64,000 nt of DNA, from the NCBI GenBank assembly GCA_029960045.1, contig JASCOV010000001.1, positions 372,001 through 436,000 on the forward strand, written 5' to 3'. Position 1 is the stretch's first letter. Each line of letters starts with the position of its first letter. The notes under the pieces are model-generated. The model made no database searches. It was not told where the DNA came from and saw only the letters and a program-made list of their open reading frames with translations. Below are positions 1-8,813 of the stretch, piece by piece. The position numbers were made by a program, and so were the translations under genes. Source of the stretch: Flavobacteriaceae bacterium PS02293. Its GTDB lineage: Bacteria > Bacteroidota > Bacteroidia > Flavobacteriales > Weeksellaceae.

Positions 1-191
1 AATGGTTACCAGAAGTTGTAAAAATAGAATATAACTTCCCAGAAACGACTATCAAAGCTCTTGAAAAAAAGAATTACAAATTCGAAAAAATCAAACAAAT
101 CGGAAAGACAGAAATGATTCTTGTAGATGATAATAAAAATATCCACGCTGTTGCGGATGGGAGAGGAGATGATTCTGTTGGAGTGGAGTGA
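1..191 (+). CDS. ggt: Gamma-glutamyltransferase, C-terminal end (5' part outside window)
   Basis: The reading frame enters the window open, beginning at base 3, and stops with TGA at 189-191, giving about 62 residues. The end reads A-D-G-R-G-D-D-S-V-G-V-E, which resembles the ADPRGDD-type terminus of gamma-glutamyltransferase small subunits. Enzymes of this family cleave glutathione and transfer gamma-glutamyl groups, usually in the periplasm. Only the last tenth of the protein is visible, so the call rests on the tail motif. A shorter, diverged copy of the last nine codons occurs at 651-680, beyond the next gene. Confidence 0.6.
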   Translation, partial: WLPEVVKIEYNFPETTIKALEKKNYKFEKIKQIGKTEMILVDDNKNIHAVADGRGDDSVGVE

Positions 192-193
192 TT

Positions 194-625
194 ATGAAAG
201 AAGAAAAATTCATATTCAGAAGAATCGTTGCAGGTCTTATAGATTATTCAATTGTTTTTGTATTCATTTTTATCTATGTTTCCATTTTTGGAAAAATAAA
301 TGATGATGGAACAAAGTCGGTTGATGGAATCAAAACACTTCCGGCATTACTTCTCTGGTTTATTTACATCTGTGTTATTGAAATGACATTTGGATCAACA
401 TTTGGAAATTTTGTAGTAAGATTGAAGCCTGTAGATTTAGAAACGAGAAAAGAAATCACTTTGAAACAATCGTTTTTAAGACACATCGTGGATCCTATTG
501 ATATGTTTTTCTTTGGGATTGTTGGGATTATCTTAATCAAAAATTCAGAGAACAATCAAAGATTGGGAGATATTTTAGCAAAGACATCAGTTATTATAGG
601 ATTTAAGAGGTTTAAACTCAATTAA
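194..625 (+). CDS. RDD family membrane protein
   Basis: A 143-residue protein with three hydrophobic segments (about 12-34, 52-70 and 103-120). R-R-I-V-A-G-L-I-D-Y near the N-terminus carries the Arg and Asp of the RDD family, and a later conserved Asp sits in H-I-V-D-P. RDD proteins are small integral membrane proteins of mostly unknown role; some have been linked to ion antiport. I chose ATG 194 because a GTG at 188 overlaps the ggt stop. The gene lies immediately after ggt and is followed by a second copy of the ggt terminal codons, so it may have been inserted there. Confidence 0.8.
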   Translation: MKEEKFIFRRIVAGLIDYSIVFVFIFIYVSIFGKINDDGTKSVDGIKTLPALLLWFIYICVIEMTFGSTFGNFVVRLKPVDLETRKEITLKQSFLRHIVDPIDMFFFGIVGIILIKNSENNQRLGDILAKTSVIIGFKRFKLN

Positions 626-650
626 ATTTAAGCTAAAAATATTATAAATG

Positions 651-680
651 AACTTGGTGGTGATTCTGTTGAAGTGGAAT
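651..680 (+). repeat. Second, diverged copy of the ggt 3' end
   Basis: Read in frame, this stretch gives G-G-D-S-V-E-V-E-stop, matching G-D-D-S-V-G-V-E-stop at the end of ggt (165-191). Stop codons differ (TAG versus TGA) and several changes are silent or conservative, so it looks like the tail of a diverged allele. It lies just past the RDD gene. The match is short (about 27 bp), so chance is not fully excluded. Confidence 0.5.
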
Positions 681-721
681 AGGTGTCTAAATTAATTATA
701 TTAGAAATGCTCCACGTGTCG

Positions 722-889
722 TTTTGTAATCAACCAACTTTTACTTTTGTTTAAAATAGAGGGTTTTATATCAAAACAAGTTTGACGGAAGTCTCAAAAC
801 GACACTTTTTTAACCAAATGACTTTTACTTTGGTCTCAAATCAAGGGTTTTGTACCTAAACAAACGACTTTTTAATTTATTGATAAACA
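722..889. repeat. Tandem array, four degenerate units of 42 bp
   Basis: A T-run begins each unit at 722, 764, 806 and 848, exactly 42 bp apart. Units share the layout TTTTgTAncnAAnCAAacGACTTTTA followed by a GTCTcAAA block; units three and four are best conserved. There are no unique spacers and no cas genes, so it is not a CRISPR. Both strands carry stops, so it is probably not coding. A similar array with 41-bp period lies at 42601-42805. Confidence 0.65.
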
Positions 890-898
890 GAAAAAACA

Positions 899-924
899 AA
901 AGGCTTCCAAATCTGAAAGCCTTT
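899..924 (-). terminator. Terminator after rny
   Basis: Hairpin with 8-bp arms (AAAGGCTT and AAGCCTTT) around a 10-nt loop. On the minus strand it is followed by a T-rich tract, as expected just past the rny stop at 947. Confidence 0.75.
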
Positions 925-946
925 TATTGTTATATTAAAATCTGGA

Positions 947-2518
947 TTACCTCGCGATATTCACAGATCTAGTTTCTCTAATCACAGTTACTCTTACTTG
1001 CCCCGGATAAGTCAACTCATTCTGGATTTTTTCAGAAATGTCATAAGACAATTGATGAGCATTCTCGTCATTAACTTTTCCACTTTCCACCATTACTCTA
1101 AGCTCTCTACCAGCTTGGATCGCGTAAGCACTGGAAACACCTTCAAAACTAAGGGCTGCAGCTTCCAAATCTTTTAACCTTTGGATATAAGATTCCAAAA
1201 CCTGTCTTCTTGCGCCTGGTCTTGCTCCTGAGATTGCATCGGCAACCTGAATGATAGGTGATAGAAGAGAAGTCATTTCGATCTCGTCGTGGTGAGCACC
1301 AATAGCATTGATCACTTCAGCATTTTCGCCATATTTCTCTGCCCATTGCATCCCAAGAAGTGCGTGTGGCAATTCTGATTCCTGCTCTGGAACTTTCCCT
1401 ATATCGTGAAGTAATCCAGCACGTTTAGCTAGTTTTACATTTAATCCTAATTCTGCAGCCATAGTTGCTGCGATGTTTGCAACTTCTCTGGAGTGTTGTA
1501 GTAAGTTTTGTCCATAAGAAGAACGGAATTTCATTCTACCAACTACTTTTACCAATTCTGGATGAAGACCGTGGATTCCAAGATCGATAATGGTTCTTTT
1601 CCCAACTTCGATGATTTCTTCTTCGATTTGTTTTCTTGTTTTTTCAACAACTTCTTCAATTCTCGCAGGGTGGATTCTACCATCTGTAACCAACCTGTGA
1701 AGGGATAATCTCGCAATCTCTCTTCTCACAGGATCGAAACAAGAAAGAAGAATAGCTTCTGGTGTATCATCTACAATGATTTCAACTCCAGTCGCAGCTT
1801 CCAAAGCACGGATATTTCTACCTTCACGCCCGATGATTCTACCTTTGATCTCGTCAGATTCTATATTAAATACAGAAACCGAGTTTTCAACTGCCTGCTC
1901 AGTTCCAATTCTTTGAATGGTCTGGATGATGATTTTTCTCGCCTCGTTTTTAGCATTTAATTGAGCTTCCTCCATAATGCTTTGAACGTGCGCTGATGCT
2001 TTGGTTTTAGCTTCGGCTTTCAAAGATTCTACCAGTTCTGTTTTAGCTTCTTCTGCAGAATAGTTGGATATTTTTTCCAACATTTCTACTTTTTGAGCAG
2101 TTGCAACCTCTAGATCTTGTTGTTTCTTCTGAACAACTTCCAGTTTTTTGTTGTAGTCGCTAACTTGTCTTTCAAGGTCTTTTTCTAATTTTCCAGCTTT
2201 GCTAAGCTCGTCATTCAGTTTGTTTTCTTTATCCTTTGTACGTTTTTCAGTTTCCTGCATTTTTCTCTCGCGGGACTGGATGTCAGCGTCGTGCTGAGAT
2301 TTCAGTTCCAGAAATTTTTCTTTTGCCTGAAGGTGTTTTTCTTTTCTCACAGCTTCGGCTTGTACATTGGCTTTTTCTATAATGTTTTCGGCTGTCTTTT
2401 TAGCATCTTCTACAACGTACTGCGCTTTTGTATTCAAAGAACTTTTTCCGAAGAAAAGTCCTGCAACCGCCCCGACGATAAGTGCAACGACACCGATAAT
2501 AATGGTAATTGTGTCCAT
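947..2518 (-). CDS. rny: Ribonuclease Y
   Basis: A 523-residue membrane-anchored endoribonuclease that starts mRNA decay. One transmembrane helix spans residues 4-24, followed by a long charged coiled coil (about 30-190). Next comes a KH RNA-binding domain with G-R-E-G-R-N at 230-235, then an HD catalytic domain with H342, H371-D372 and H409-H410 as candidate metal ligands. Length and domain order match the family. The gene lies downstream of zapA and a 6S RNA on the same strand and has its own terminator. It is probably the main RNA-turnover nuclease here. Confidence 0.96.
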   Translation of the reverse strand: MDTITIIIGVVALIVGAVAGLFFGKSSLNTKAQYVVEDAKKTAENIIEKANVQAEAVRKEKHLQAKEKFLELKSQHDADIQSRERKMQETEKRTKDKENKLNDELSKAGKLEKDLERQVSDYNKKLEVVQKKQQDLEVATAQKVEMLEKISNYSAEEAKTELVESLKAEAKTKASAHVQSIMEEAQLNAKNEARKIIIQTIQRIGTEQAVENSVSVFNIESDEIKGRIIGREGRNIRALEAATGVEIIVDDTPEAILLSCFDPVRREIARLSLHRLVTDGRIHPARIEEVVEKTRKQIEEEIIEVGKRTIIDLGIHGLHPELVKVVGRMKFRSSYGQNLLQHSREVANIAATMAAELGLNVKLAKRAGLLHDIGKVPEQESELPHALLGMQWAEKYGENAEVINAIGAHHDEIEMTSLLSPIIQVADAISGARPGARRQVLESYIQRLKDLEAAALSFEGVSSAYAIQAGRELRVMVESGKVNDENAHQLSYDISEKIQNELTYPGQVRVTVIRETRSVNIAR

Positions 2519-2659
2519 AAATTTATATATATGTTGAGTTTTGTTTTTAATTTAAAGTACAAGGCAATTCTTACATTGTACGGCGACTTTTTAGGTCTTA
2601 TTTTTTAATTATTAGTTTTTTATCAATTAATACATTTTTCCAATGTACTTTTCACAAAT

Positions 2660-2828
2660 AAAAAAAACCTACAACAGTTCAGATATAGAGTAAACTCCAT
2701 AAAAACACGATTTGAACTGATTTTCATCCTCTGTAATCTGCGCAAGGCAGCACGCCATCGAATGAACTTTCGTCCGGTAATTTTTAATTGTTGAGTTTAC
2801 TTCTTTGTGTTAGAACTATTGTAGGTAG
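2660..2828 (-). ncRNA. ssrS: 6S RNA (SsrS)
   Basis: The gap between zapA and rny folds as one long rod. ACCTACAATAGTTC at the minus-strand 5' end (near 2826) pairs with GAACTGTTGTAGG at the 3' end, and an inner GAGTAAACTC-type segment pairs with its complement further in. Between these arms lies an open central region of about 110 nt. The 3' arm runs into a T-tract on the minus strand, as in a terminator. 6S RNA mimics an open promoter and sequesters RNA polymerase. zapA next to 6S is a known arrangement in other bacteria, which supports the call. Exact ends are estimates. Confidence 0.8.
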
Positions 2829-2847
2829 CTTGAAAACTTGAAAATTT

Positions 2848-3135
2848 TTATTTTTCCAGTTGTTCCAAGAGTGCGTTGATTTTGCTCACGCGCTCGTTTG
2901 TATTTTTTATATTTTTCTCATTATTTAAAGAATATACTTCCGCATTCGTCCCGAGTTTCAAAACACACATTGCGAGTGCATCCTGTTTATCTCTCACATC
3001 GAAACTAGCTTCGAAGTCCTTAATCATCGTTTCTATCTGCTTACCAACTTTCCGAAGGGTTTCTTCCTCGGCTGCTGGTACATTCAGTGGATAGTTTCTT
3101 CCGGCAATATTTATAGTTATTCTTCTGAAATCCAT
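2848..3135 (-). CDS. zapA: Cell division protein ZapA
   Basis: A 95-residue protein with the ZapA layout: an N-terminal strand region (R-I-T-I-N-I-A-G-R-N-Y-P-L) followed by a helix carrying E-E-x-x-L-R-K-V-G-K-Q-I and a C-terminal coiled coil. ZapA binds FtsZ and bundles protofilaments at the division site. It starts two bases after the stop of the upstream coiled-coil gene, so the two are probably co-transcribed. 6S RNA follows downstream. Confidence 0.9.
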   Translation of the reverse strand: MDFRRITINIAGRNYPLNVPAAEEETLRKVGKQIETMIKDFEASFDVRDKQDALAMCVLKLGTNAEVYSLNNEKNIKNTNERVSKINALLEQLEK

Positions 3136-3137
3136 AG

Positions 3138-3440
3138 TTATAAGCCGGTGTTTTGTAATTCAGAAACGCACATATCTATTTCTTTTACCAATCTGTTGAT
3201 GTGATTTTTCATCAGTCGGTTGTGTTCTGCGTTTCCGGATATTGCTGAATAAAGTTTTAATTCTTTGTTTTCTTCTACTAAGATCTGGTTTCTGCGTTTC
3301 TCCTCCATGTATTCCTCCTTCACTTTTTGTAGCTCCTCAGACGTTTCTGCGTGTTTGTCCGAAAGATTCTTAAACTTCTTATAAAGATTGAGAATCTTTT
3401 TCTCTAAAACAGAAAAGTTGTTTTCTAATTCACTTAACAT
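3138..3440 (-). CDS. Coiled-coil protein upstream of zapA (ZapB/ZauP-like)
   Basis: A 100-residue, highly charged protein with nearly continuous heptad-like helix from residue 5 to 70 and a short helical tail. It has no signal peptide. Its tight spacing to zapA suggests a ZapA partner like the coiled-coil division factors ZapB or ZauP. That role is inferred from position and shape only. Such proteins are sometimes mislabelled as phenylalanyl-tRNA synthetase fragments, but no synthetase motif is visible. Confidence 0.6.
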   Translation of the reverse strand: MLSELENNFSVLEKKILNLYKKFKNLSDKHAETSEELQKVKEEYMEEKRRNQILVEENKELKLYSAISGNAEHNRLMKNHINRLVKEIDMCVSELQNTGL

Positions 3441-3627
3441 AACCAGAATTAAATTCTAACTTTTACAAAAATAGGAAAAATTAATGATGATTTAACACGA
3501 TATTTCTCTTTTGTTAAATCGGGTTTGCTTCTGTTTGATTTATAATGATTTAACTTTAATTAGATTTATCAAAATCATTAATAACGAAAGTTTTGTGAAT
3601 GTATTAATCGAAAATATAATGCAAAAA

Positions 3628-3653
3628 AAAAGAGCCTTAAGAAAAGCTCAATT
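3628..3653 (-). terminator. Probable terminator after porT
   Basis: Short GAGC/GCTC hairpin followed on the minus strand by nine T residues, six bases past the porT stop. The stem is weak, but the T-tract is strong. Confidence 0.5.
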
Positions 3654-3658
3654 TATAT

Positions 3659-4459
3659 TTATTCAAATTTCAAAACCAGCATAAATGCTCGGGTCTGCAT
3701 TGTGGAAATCGCTGGTGTCCAATAGGGTTGAGTTGTCGCATTATCCGAAACCAGTTCGTTATTGCTAAAGAAAGTTCCCCTGATAGCTGGTGTCAGCTTA
3801 AATCTGCTGAAATATAACTGAATTCCAATCTCTGCGCTCCAACCGAAATTATGTGTTGTAGTACGGAATGTATTCAAAAGATTGTCTTCTGTTGAAGTTT
3901 GATTGGATTGTAGATTTACCAAATAATTAATCCCCGCCGCAGCATAAGGACGCGAGTTGTACCAACGGTCACCGTGAACTTCCAACAAAATCGGGATATC
4001 GACATATGTGGATTTTACCACTTTTTTTATTTGCTCTTCGGTTGGGTCTGTAATCGGATCAAAAGGTAGGTTGTAATTTGTTCCTCCAGAATATTGGCTA
4101 TTATGATCAAATGTATTGAAAGTCAAATCTCTCTGTACAAAATGTAAACCAGGTTCTATTCGAAGATCAAGAAATTCATTCAGTCTCATTTTTCCAATCA
4201 ATCCGGCCCCGAAACTGTAAGTTGCTTTGGATTCAACAAGATTCTGATTACCATCCATCCCAAAAATAGGACTCAAAACCATTTTGTAATCAAAATTATT
4301 GGCAGCTAAATAAAATCCATAACTGAATTTCTTCAAATCAAAATCTTCCAGATTATCCTGTCTGTCTTTGGTTCTGAAAAGATTGTTGAAAGTCTGAGCA
4401 TGAAAATTACTGCTCAAAAGTACTGCAAATGATAAAATCTTGATAAATCGCTGCTTCAT
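3659..4459 (-). CDS. porT: PorT family outer-membrane protein (type IX secretion)
   Basis: A 266-residue protein with a signal peptide (residues 1-21, ending H-A-Q) and alternating strands typical of an outer-membrane beta-barrel. It ends in K-F-E, close to a barrel terminus. PorT/SprT is a component of the type IX secretion and gliding machinery. It starts one base after the ubiE stop on the same strand, and ubiE-porT adjacency is typical of flavobacteria, which strengthens the call over a generic barrel protein. Confidence 0.85.
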   Translation of the reverse strand: MKQRFIKILSFAVLLSSNFHAQTFNNLFRTKDRQDNLEDFDLKKFSYGFYLAANNFDYKMVLSPIFGMDGNQNLVESKATYSFGAGLIGKMRLNEFLDLRIEPGLHFVQRDLTFNTFDHNSQYSGGTNYNLPFDPITDPTEEQIKKVVKSTYVDIPILLEVHGDRWYNSRPYAAAGINYLVNLQSNQTSTEDNLLNTFRTTTHNFGWSAEIGIQLYFSRFKLTPAIRGTFFSNNELVSDNATTQPYWTPAISTMQTRAFMLVLKFE

Positions 4460-4460
4460 T

Positions 4461-5186
4461 CTATTTCGTGGCTTTGTATATAGTCGCTATTCCTAAACTT
4501 AGTTTTGTATATTCTACTTTTTTGAAACCAGTATTCAAAAGTATAGTTTTCATTTTTTCTCCAAAAGGAAAAGCATTCACAGAATCAGGAAGATATGTGT
4601 AAGCACGATTGTCTTTGGAAACCAAACGCCCAATTGCAGGCAATATATTTTTGAAATAAAACATATAGAATGGTCCAAGAAATCCTTCTACTTTTGAAAA
4701 CTCTAATATATAAATACTTTTGTTATCTTTTACAACTCTTCTTAATTCTGACAAGCCTTTTTCCAGATTTTCAAAATTTCTTACTCCAAATGCAACGGTA
4801 ACACCATCAAATTTATTGTCCTCAAACGGAAGTTGTTCTGCATCGCCTTTCTGCATAGAGATTTTGCCATCAAGATTCTGTTTTCTGATTTTTTCGATTC
4901 CAACGTTCAGCATTTGTTGAGAAAGATCCAAACCAACAACGTCAGCTCCAGTTCCTTTTTGTACTGTAATTGCCAAATCTCCAGTTCCTGTGGCAACATC
5001 CAAAACCAATTCGGGTTTGTCTTTTGCCAACATTTTAACCAATTTGTTTCTCCAAAGCACATCAATTTTCATTGAGAGAACGTGGTTCAAAAGGTCATAT
5101 TTCGGAGCAATATTGTCAAACATATCTTCTACCTGACTTTTTTTGCTGTATTCGGAGTTGTATGGTGTTACGTTGTTGTGTTCCAT
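4461..5186 (-). CDS. ubiE: Demethylmenaquinone methyltransferase (MenG/UbiE)
   Basis: A 241-residue class I methyltransferase. The UbiE signature M-F-D-N-I-A-P-K-Y-D lies at 22-31 and the SAM-binding loop V-L-D-V-A-T-G-T-G-D at 61-70. Further motifs are D-A-E-Q-L-P-F and A-F-G-V-R-N-F. It methylates demethylmenaquinone in the last step of menaquinone synthesis; flavobacteria respire with menaquinone. It probably shares a transcript with porT. Confidence 0.95.
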   Translation of the reverse strand: MEHNNVTPYNSEYSKKSQVEDMFDNIAPKYDLLNHVLSMKIDVLWRNKLVKMLAKDKPELVLDVATGTGDLAITVQKGTGADVVGLDLSQQMLNVGIEKIRKQNLDGKISMQKGDAEQLPFEDNKFDGVTVAFGVRNFENLEKGLSELRRVVKDNKSIYILEFSKVEGFLGPFYMFYFKNILPAIGRLVSKDNRAYTYLPDSVNAFPFGEKMKTILLNTGFKKVEYTKLSLGIATIYKATK

Positions 5187-5255
5187 TTTATAATTGATAG
5201 TTGATAAATGATAGTCAATTAAATACCTAATTTTTTAATCATTTAATTATTTAAT

Positions 5256-5846
5256 CTACTTAAATTGATAGTAGTTGTTGTAATAATTGATGAAGTCCTG
5301 CTTTCTGAAGATCTTAGATCGGCTTTCTACTTTCGCAATGTTTTTTACAATTCGGTCATATTCTTCATCCAAATTATAATAAAAATCTTCTGTGTAAAGC
5401 TTATTTATTTTCCTTACGTCACCAAGATATTGCTTTTGATCGATCTCTATTCCTGGTTTTGTTGCTATCAGCGAATCTTTATTTAAGCCATATCCATAAT
5501 ATTGATTATTTACGTAATAGTCTTTATTAGTGATGTTTAGTAAGCCTCGGACTTTATTAACTGTAAAAGCTGAATCGTAAATCAACTTTTTATTCTGATC
5601 AAAAACTGCGATCTTATTTTTACCTTTATTAAGGTCAACTTTCAAATATTGACCGGCTGAAAGAATCTTTTCTGAACCGTTATTGATTTTAAAATAAAAT
5701 GTTTCCGGCGTAGGATTATCAACCAAATAATAATTCTTTTTTGCTAAAAACAAAAAGTAAATAGCAAATGCAAATCCCATTGCCAGCAAAGAAAAAATCA
5801 AGCCTTTTGTAGAGGCGCTTAGATTTTTCATATTATTCAAAATCAA
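5256..5846 (-). CDS. Hypothetical single-pass membrane protein
   Basis: A 196-residue protein with one strong transmembrane helix (about 15-34) and a Lys/Tyr/Asn-rich C-terminal domain, probably outside the membrane. Translation may start at the second Met (residue 6), giving a shorter N-terminus. I recognise no catalytic motif. It lies between ubiE and ribD on the same strand with about 60-70 bp gaps. Confidence 0.7.
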   Translation of the reverse strand: MILNNMKNLSASTKGLIFSLLAMGFAFAIYFLFLAKKNYYLVDNPTPETFYFKINNGSEKILSAGQYLKVDLNKGKNKIAVFDQNKKLIYDSAFTVNKVRGLLNITNKDYYVNNQYYGYGLNKDSLIATKPGIEIDQKQYLGDVRKINKLYTEDFYYNLDEEYDRIVKNIAKVESRSKIFRKQDFINYYNNYYQFK

Positions 5847-5903
5847 ATTAAAGATGCGAATTTACGGAATTTTTTCCGAGCGTTGATTTTTATAATTCTG
5901 ATA

Positions 5904-6941
5904 TTAATCAAGAGCTGTATTCTTGAAAAATAAAACCTGATTATCTCGTATATTTTCGGTTTTTTCCGGACTAAAATCAAAATTCGGAGCTTTTGTTCCG
6001 TTTTCTAAAAGTAGATTTGGGTTTTTGAAAATAACTGCTTCATCCCAAAGATTCTGATCAATGAATTGCTGTAAAGTAAATCTTCCACCTTCAATTATTA
6101 CAGACTGAATTTGCAATTCGTACAACTTTTCTAAAATCTGATTTAATGAATTTTCTTTCGCTACTTTAATGAATTTCAAATGTTTGTCTTCAAAATCTTT
6201 AACTGAATTAAAAATGATCGTTTCCGCTTCTTCATTGTAAATATTAGAATTTTCTGAAACATCAAGATTAAAATCAATCAAAATTCTAATGGGATTCCGT
6301 CCTTCTATTTCTCTTACTGTCAGACTCGGATTATCGTGAAGTGCTGTGTTTTTTCCCACCAAAATTGCGTGTTCTTCACTTCTCATCTGATGAACAAATT
6401 GCTTTGAAAGGGAATTGCTGATCTGAGTTGGCTCGAAATTTTTATCCATAAATTCATCCGCAGATTGCGCCCATTTCAGAATAATAAACGGACGTTTTCT
6501 CTCGTGAAAAGTAAAAAACCGTTTGTTGAGTTCTCTGCATTTATCTTCCAAGATTCCAGAAACGACTTCAATTCCTTTATCAGTAATTATTTTTTTGCCT
6601 TTTCCGTTCACTTTATCGTGGCTGTCCATTGCGCCAATAACTACTTTTTTAAAGCCAAGTTCCACAATCTTCAAAGCGCAAGGCGGTGTTTTCCCAAAAT
6701 GTGCACAAGGTTCCAGAGAAACATAAATTGTAGATTCCGGAATCAGATGTTTGTCTTCCTCTTTTACAGAATTAATGGCGTTGATTTCAGCGTGAGGTTC
6801 GCCTGCTTTTTTGTGAAAACCTTCGCCGATAATTCTATCGTTATTAACAATTACAGATCCAACTAAGGGATTTGGGTAAGTTTTCCCTAAAGCTTTTTGA
6901 GCTAATTCAATACAACGATTTATGTAAAATTCTTCCTTCAT
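5904..6941 (-). CDS. ribD: Bifunctional riboflavin biosynthesis deaminase/reductase RibD
   Basis: A 345-residue two-domain enzyme. The N-terminal cytidine-deaminase-like domain has H50-A-E52 and the zinc motif P-C79-A-H-F-G-K-T-P-P-C88. The C-terminal reductase domain (about 145-345) includes G-K-N-T-A-L-x-D-N-P-S-L-T-V-R and I-E-G-G. It deaminates and then reduces the pyrimidine intermediate in riboflavin synthesis. Length is normal. No FMN riboswitch is visible upstream. Confidence 0.96.
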   Translation of the reverse strand: MKEEFYINRCIELAQKALGKTYPNPLVGSVIVNNDRIIGEGFHKKAGEPHAEINAINSVKEEDKHLIPESTIYVSLEPCAHFGKTPPCALKIVELGFKKVVIGAMDSHDKVNGKGKKIITDKGIEVVSGILEDKCRELNKRFFTFHERKRPFIILKWAQSADEFMDKNFEPTQISNSLSKQFVHQMRSEEHAILVGKNTALHDNPSLTVREIEGRNPIRILIDFNLDVSENSNIYNEEAETIIFNSVKDFEDKHLKFIKVAKENSLNQILEKLYELQIQSVIIEGGRFTLQQFIDQNLWDEAVIFKNPNLLLENGTKAPNFDFSPEKTENIRDNQVLFFKNTALD

Positions 6942-6978
6942 TATTATCTACTTCTAGCAAATCTTATTTCTGATGAAA

Positions 6979-7638
6979 TTATTTCTTTTTGGGTTCAACA
7001 GCGGTTGGTTTGTATGTTACAGGTGGAATTGCTGTTGTAATAATAGCTTCCATAAGTCGGCTTCTTTCTTTGGATAAAGCTTTTGAAGCATATTTCAAAT
7101 CACCCACAATTCTTTTTGAATAAGAAAATATGACAAAAGATTTTTTATCACCAGCTTCATAATTTTTGAAACGATCGAGATTGTATTCTGCATACGACTC
7201 GCCTTCTTTTGGAACAACTGTTACGAGATAATCTACCACGATCTCTTTTCCATCAGGGCTTTCTGTTACATTCACAAAAGAATATTTGTCCTGAGATCTT
7301 TCTTTTCGTTTTTCAACATATTCTACTTTTTGTTTTACGGCAGTATCAATATCAATCTCTTTATCGAAGTAAGAAATGTTGATCAGTTCTTTATAATTTT
7401 TGAAATCATCATCTCGCAAAATGTATTGTTGTTGCGCCCAAGTTGGGGAATTTTGCTTGCTCCAAGATAGAAAATATTCACTTTCACGGAATGTTAAAGG
7501 TCCGGGAATGCTTAGCCGGTCAATAACTTCAACAAGAGCTGAAGGTGTTGTTTCTTCCGTGGCAGGTTTTTCTTGAGAATAAAAAGTTGATGTGAATGAC
7601 AGACCAATTGTGATAAAAAGTAGATTTTTTATTTTCAT
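6979..7638 (-). CDS. Hypothetical secreted protein
   Basis: A 219-residue protein with a signal peptide (residues 1-21, ending F-Y-S-Q) and no transmembrane segment after it. The mature part is mixed charge, with a Pro/Lys-rich C-terminus ending P-K-K-K. I do not recognise the family. It lies 37 bp downstream of ribD on the same strand as its neighbours. Confidence 0.7.
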   Translation of the reverse strand: MKIKNLLFITIGLSFTSTFYSQEKPATEETTPSALVEVIDRLSIPGPLTFRESEYFLSWSKQNSPTWAQQQYILRDDDFKNYKELINISYFDKEIDIDTAVKQKVEYVEKRKERSQDKYSFVNVTESPDGKEIVVDYLVTVVPKEGESYAEYNLDRFKNYEAGDKKSFVIFSYSKRIVGDLKYASKALSKERSRLMEAIITTAIPPVTYKPTAVEPKKK

Positions 7639-7656
7639 ATTATATTTGAGTTTTAG

Positions 7657-7992
7657 TTAATAATCAATATTATATTCTGTAATCATTAATTCAGGTTTAG
7701 TTTTTGAATATTTTAATATTATACTATCGCCTTCTTTAAAATTATATTTTTCTTCAAAGCCATCTGACTCTTCGAAAATTTTATTGTTTATAAGATACCT
7801 TACACTAATAGAATTGCCTTTATGAGTACTTTTTTTTGTTATAATACCTTTTGTATATCCAAAGTTCTCCTTAGTAAAATCGACTTCTTTCAATCTTTGA
7901 TTTCTCAAAAATGAAGCTACGAAATAAATAACTAAAGGACCAATAATTATACAGACGACCAATTTGAATTTATTTACAATGTTTGAATTCAT
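7657..7992 (-). CDS. Hypothetical membrane-anchored protein
   Basis: A 111-residue protein with one N-terminal transmembrane helix (about 9-28) followed by a small, mostly beta, soluble domain. The pattern resembles small DUF3592-like domains, but I cannot assign it. It sits between nadE and the secreted 219-residue protein gene, 18 bp from the latter. Confidence 0.6.
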   Translation of the reverse strand: MNSNIVNKFKLVVCIIIGPLVIYFVASFLRNQRLKEVDFTKENFGYTKGIITKKSTHKGNSISVRYLINNKIFEESDGFEEKYNFKEGDSIILKYSKTKPELMITEYNIDY

Positions 7993-8013
7993 CTTCCAGA
8001 ATATTTCTGAAAA

Positions 8014-8808
8014 CTAATTTTTCAACTCTAATGGAATCTCACAAACAGGAATCGGATTCATCTTATGCTGCGTTGCTTTATGGAATCTCAAATAGATCTC
8101 CATCACTTCTTTATCTCTGCCATCAAAATCTTCTGTTATTTTTCCAGCTTGTTGCTGTTCCATCGCCCATTCCAGTTCAGGATAAGTTGCGCCAATTTGG
8201 TCTTCGTCCGTTCTTTCAACTTCCCAAAGTCCGTCTGTTGGTTTAGCAATCTGAATACTTTCAAGAATACCTAATTCTTTAGCAATCGCATAAACCTGAG
8301 TTTTGTAAAGATCAGCAATAGGAGAGATGTCCACACCGCCGTCGCCATATTTTGTGAAAAATCCTACGCCAAAATCCTCTACTTTATTTCCAGTTCCGGT
8401 TACCAAAAGTCCGTTGATCTGACCATAATAATAAAGTGTTACCATTCTCAATCTTGATCTTGTATTAGCTTCCGCAAGATTTTTGCTTGGCGAATCATCT
8501 TTATAACCTTCAGTGGTTTTTTCGAAACTTTCAAAAGTTGGCGTAAGGTCAACTCGGAAACCATCAACATTAGGGAAATTAGCTTTCAGAAAATCAATGT
8601 GATCCTGAGCTCTGTCCACTTGATCTGCCTTTTGACGGATCGGCATTTCTAAAACCAAGGTTTGTAATCCCGTTTTCGCTGCTAAAGTGGATACAACGGC
8701 AGAATCAATTCCTCCCGAAACACCTACTACAAAACCTTTTGAGTTTGCTTTGGTTGCATAATCTTTTAGCCAGTTTACAATATGATCGATTACTTTCTGT
8801 GTCTGCAT
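8014..8808 (-). CDS. nadE: Ammonia-dependent NAD(+) synthetase
   Basis: A 264-residue protein with the ATP pyrophosphatase P-loop S-G-G-I-D-S at 31-36. Later motifs are N-T-R-S-R-L-R-M and G-T-G-N-K-V-E-D-x-G-V-G-F-F-T-K-Y-G-D-G. It amidates deamido-NAD with ammonia. It has no glutaminase domain, so it is the short, ammonia-using form. In flavobacteria nadE commonly neighbours gldB, as here, although the two genes are divergent. Confidence 0.95.
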   Translation of the reverse strand: MQTQKVIDHIVNWLKDYATKANSKGFVVGVSGGIDSAVVSTLAAKTGLQTLVLEMPIRQKADQVDRAQDHIDFLKANFPNVDGFRVDLTPTFESFEKTTEGYKDDSPSKNLAEANTRSRLRMVTLYYYGQINGLLVTGTGNKVEDFGVGFFTKYGDGGVDISPIADLYKTQVYAIAKELGILESIQIAKPTDGLWEVERTDEDQIGATYPELEWAMEQQQAGKITEDFDGRDKEVMEIYLRFHKATQHKMNPIPVCEIPLELKN

Positions 8809-8813
8809 AAGTT

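Noticed and set aside
5265..5486. Plus-strand 73-codon frame
   Set aside because: Antisense to the 5256-5846 gene and without start context or motifs.
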